In this document: positions 50,088 to 50,167 of the stretch, piece after piece
How the letters are laid out: every line of letters starts with the position of its first letter
Position numbering within the stretch: position 1 is the stretch's first letter
Source of the DNA: Bacillota bacterium
GTDB lineage: Bacteria > Eremiobacterota > SpSt-956 > JAKJGF01
Direction: 5' to 3'
DNA: 50,167 nt
NCBI GenBank assembly: GCA_029555925.1
Contig: JAKPQU010000021.1
Coordinates: 1 to 50,167 of the forward strand
Notes under the pieces: model-generated
Databases searched by the model: none
Seen by the model: only the letters and a program-made list of their open reading frames with translations
Told to the model about the DNA's origin: nothing
Translations under genes and position numbers: made by a program

Positions 50088-50167
50088 ATGTCATTAAGTT
50101 AAGAAAAAAGATTTTATAAATTAATATTACCCTTATGGAATAACGTCTTATTTCCCTCCCTTGAGGG

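Overview
The window is AT-rich bacterial DNA. It looks like an uncultured, deep-branching, probably anaerobic and diderm lineage. Pointers are oxygen-sensitive class I fumarase, many cobalamin-binding radical SAM proteins, an ECF-type riboflavin transporter, twin PilT ATPases and a flagellar-type export apparatus. I could not fix the phylum. No tRNA, rRNA, CRISPR array, transposase or phage gene was recognised.

Layout. 1-4.1 kb: a YkgJ-like cysteine-cluster/TPR protein whose N-terminal half is hidden by a non-ATG start, then two PilT ATPases. 4.1-6 kb: endonuclease III, ProC and a tiny glycine-rich protein, closed by a strong terminator. 6-14 kb: two-subunit fumarase, a histidine ammonia-lyase with an Ala-Cys-Gly cofactor triad, a three-repeat helical protein, a UPF0489 protein, RibU and a cyclic 2,3-diphosphoglycerate synthetase-like GTPase. 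14-28 kb: five B12-binding radical SAM proteins (two with PqqD-like tails), a LysM/SH3/NlpC-P60 hydrolase and a PAS/coiled-coil/GAF sensor with no output domain. 28-42 kb: the secretion locus. 42-50 kb: polysaccharide deacetylase, a radical SAM/PDZ protein, a second NlpC/P60 hydrolase, a membrane-anchored protein, a long Ala-Glu-Lys repeat protein and an M20 peptidase.

The secretion locus is the most interesting part. One minus-strand run encodes FliM, FliN, FliN, FliO, FliP, FliQ, a fused FliQ-FliQ protein, FliR, FlhB and FlhA, with no rod, hook, filament, motor or chemotaxis gene in the window. Just upstream is an operon for a predicted protein-glutaminase (Cys-His-Asp deamidase) plus a 71-residue partner. 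The deamidase promoter shares an exact architecture (TTAACA, 5 bp, TTAACA, 31 bp, -10 box) with the promoter of an unknown soluble protein at the far end of the locus. I infer a flagellum-derived, probably non-flagellar secretion system with at least one deamidating effector candidate.

Intergenic DNA is unusual. Most spacers carry degenerate heptanucleotide tandem repeats (GTGACGC, GTAATGC, AGTGAAG, GCTGATA, TTATCAG types). Several flank a dispersed hairpin element of about 39 bp, and two distant copies of a 105-110 bp element show compensatory changes in one stem. These repeats run into gene ends, so several automatic gene starts and stops are made of repeat sequence; I have moved starts inward where a ribosome binding site supports it.
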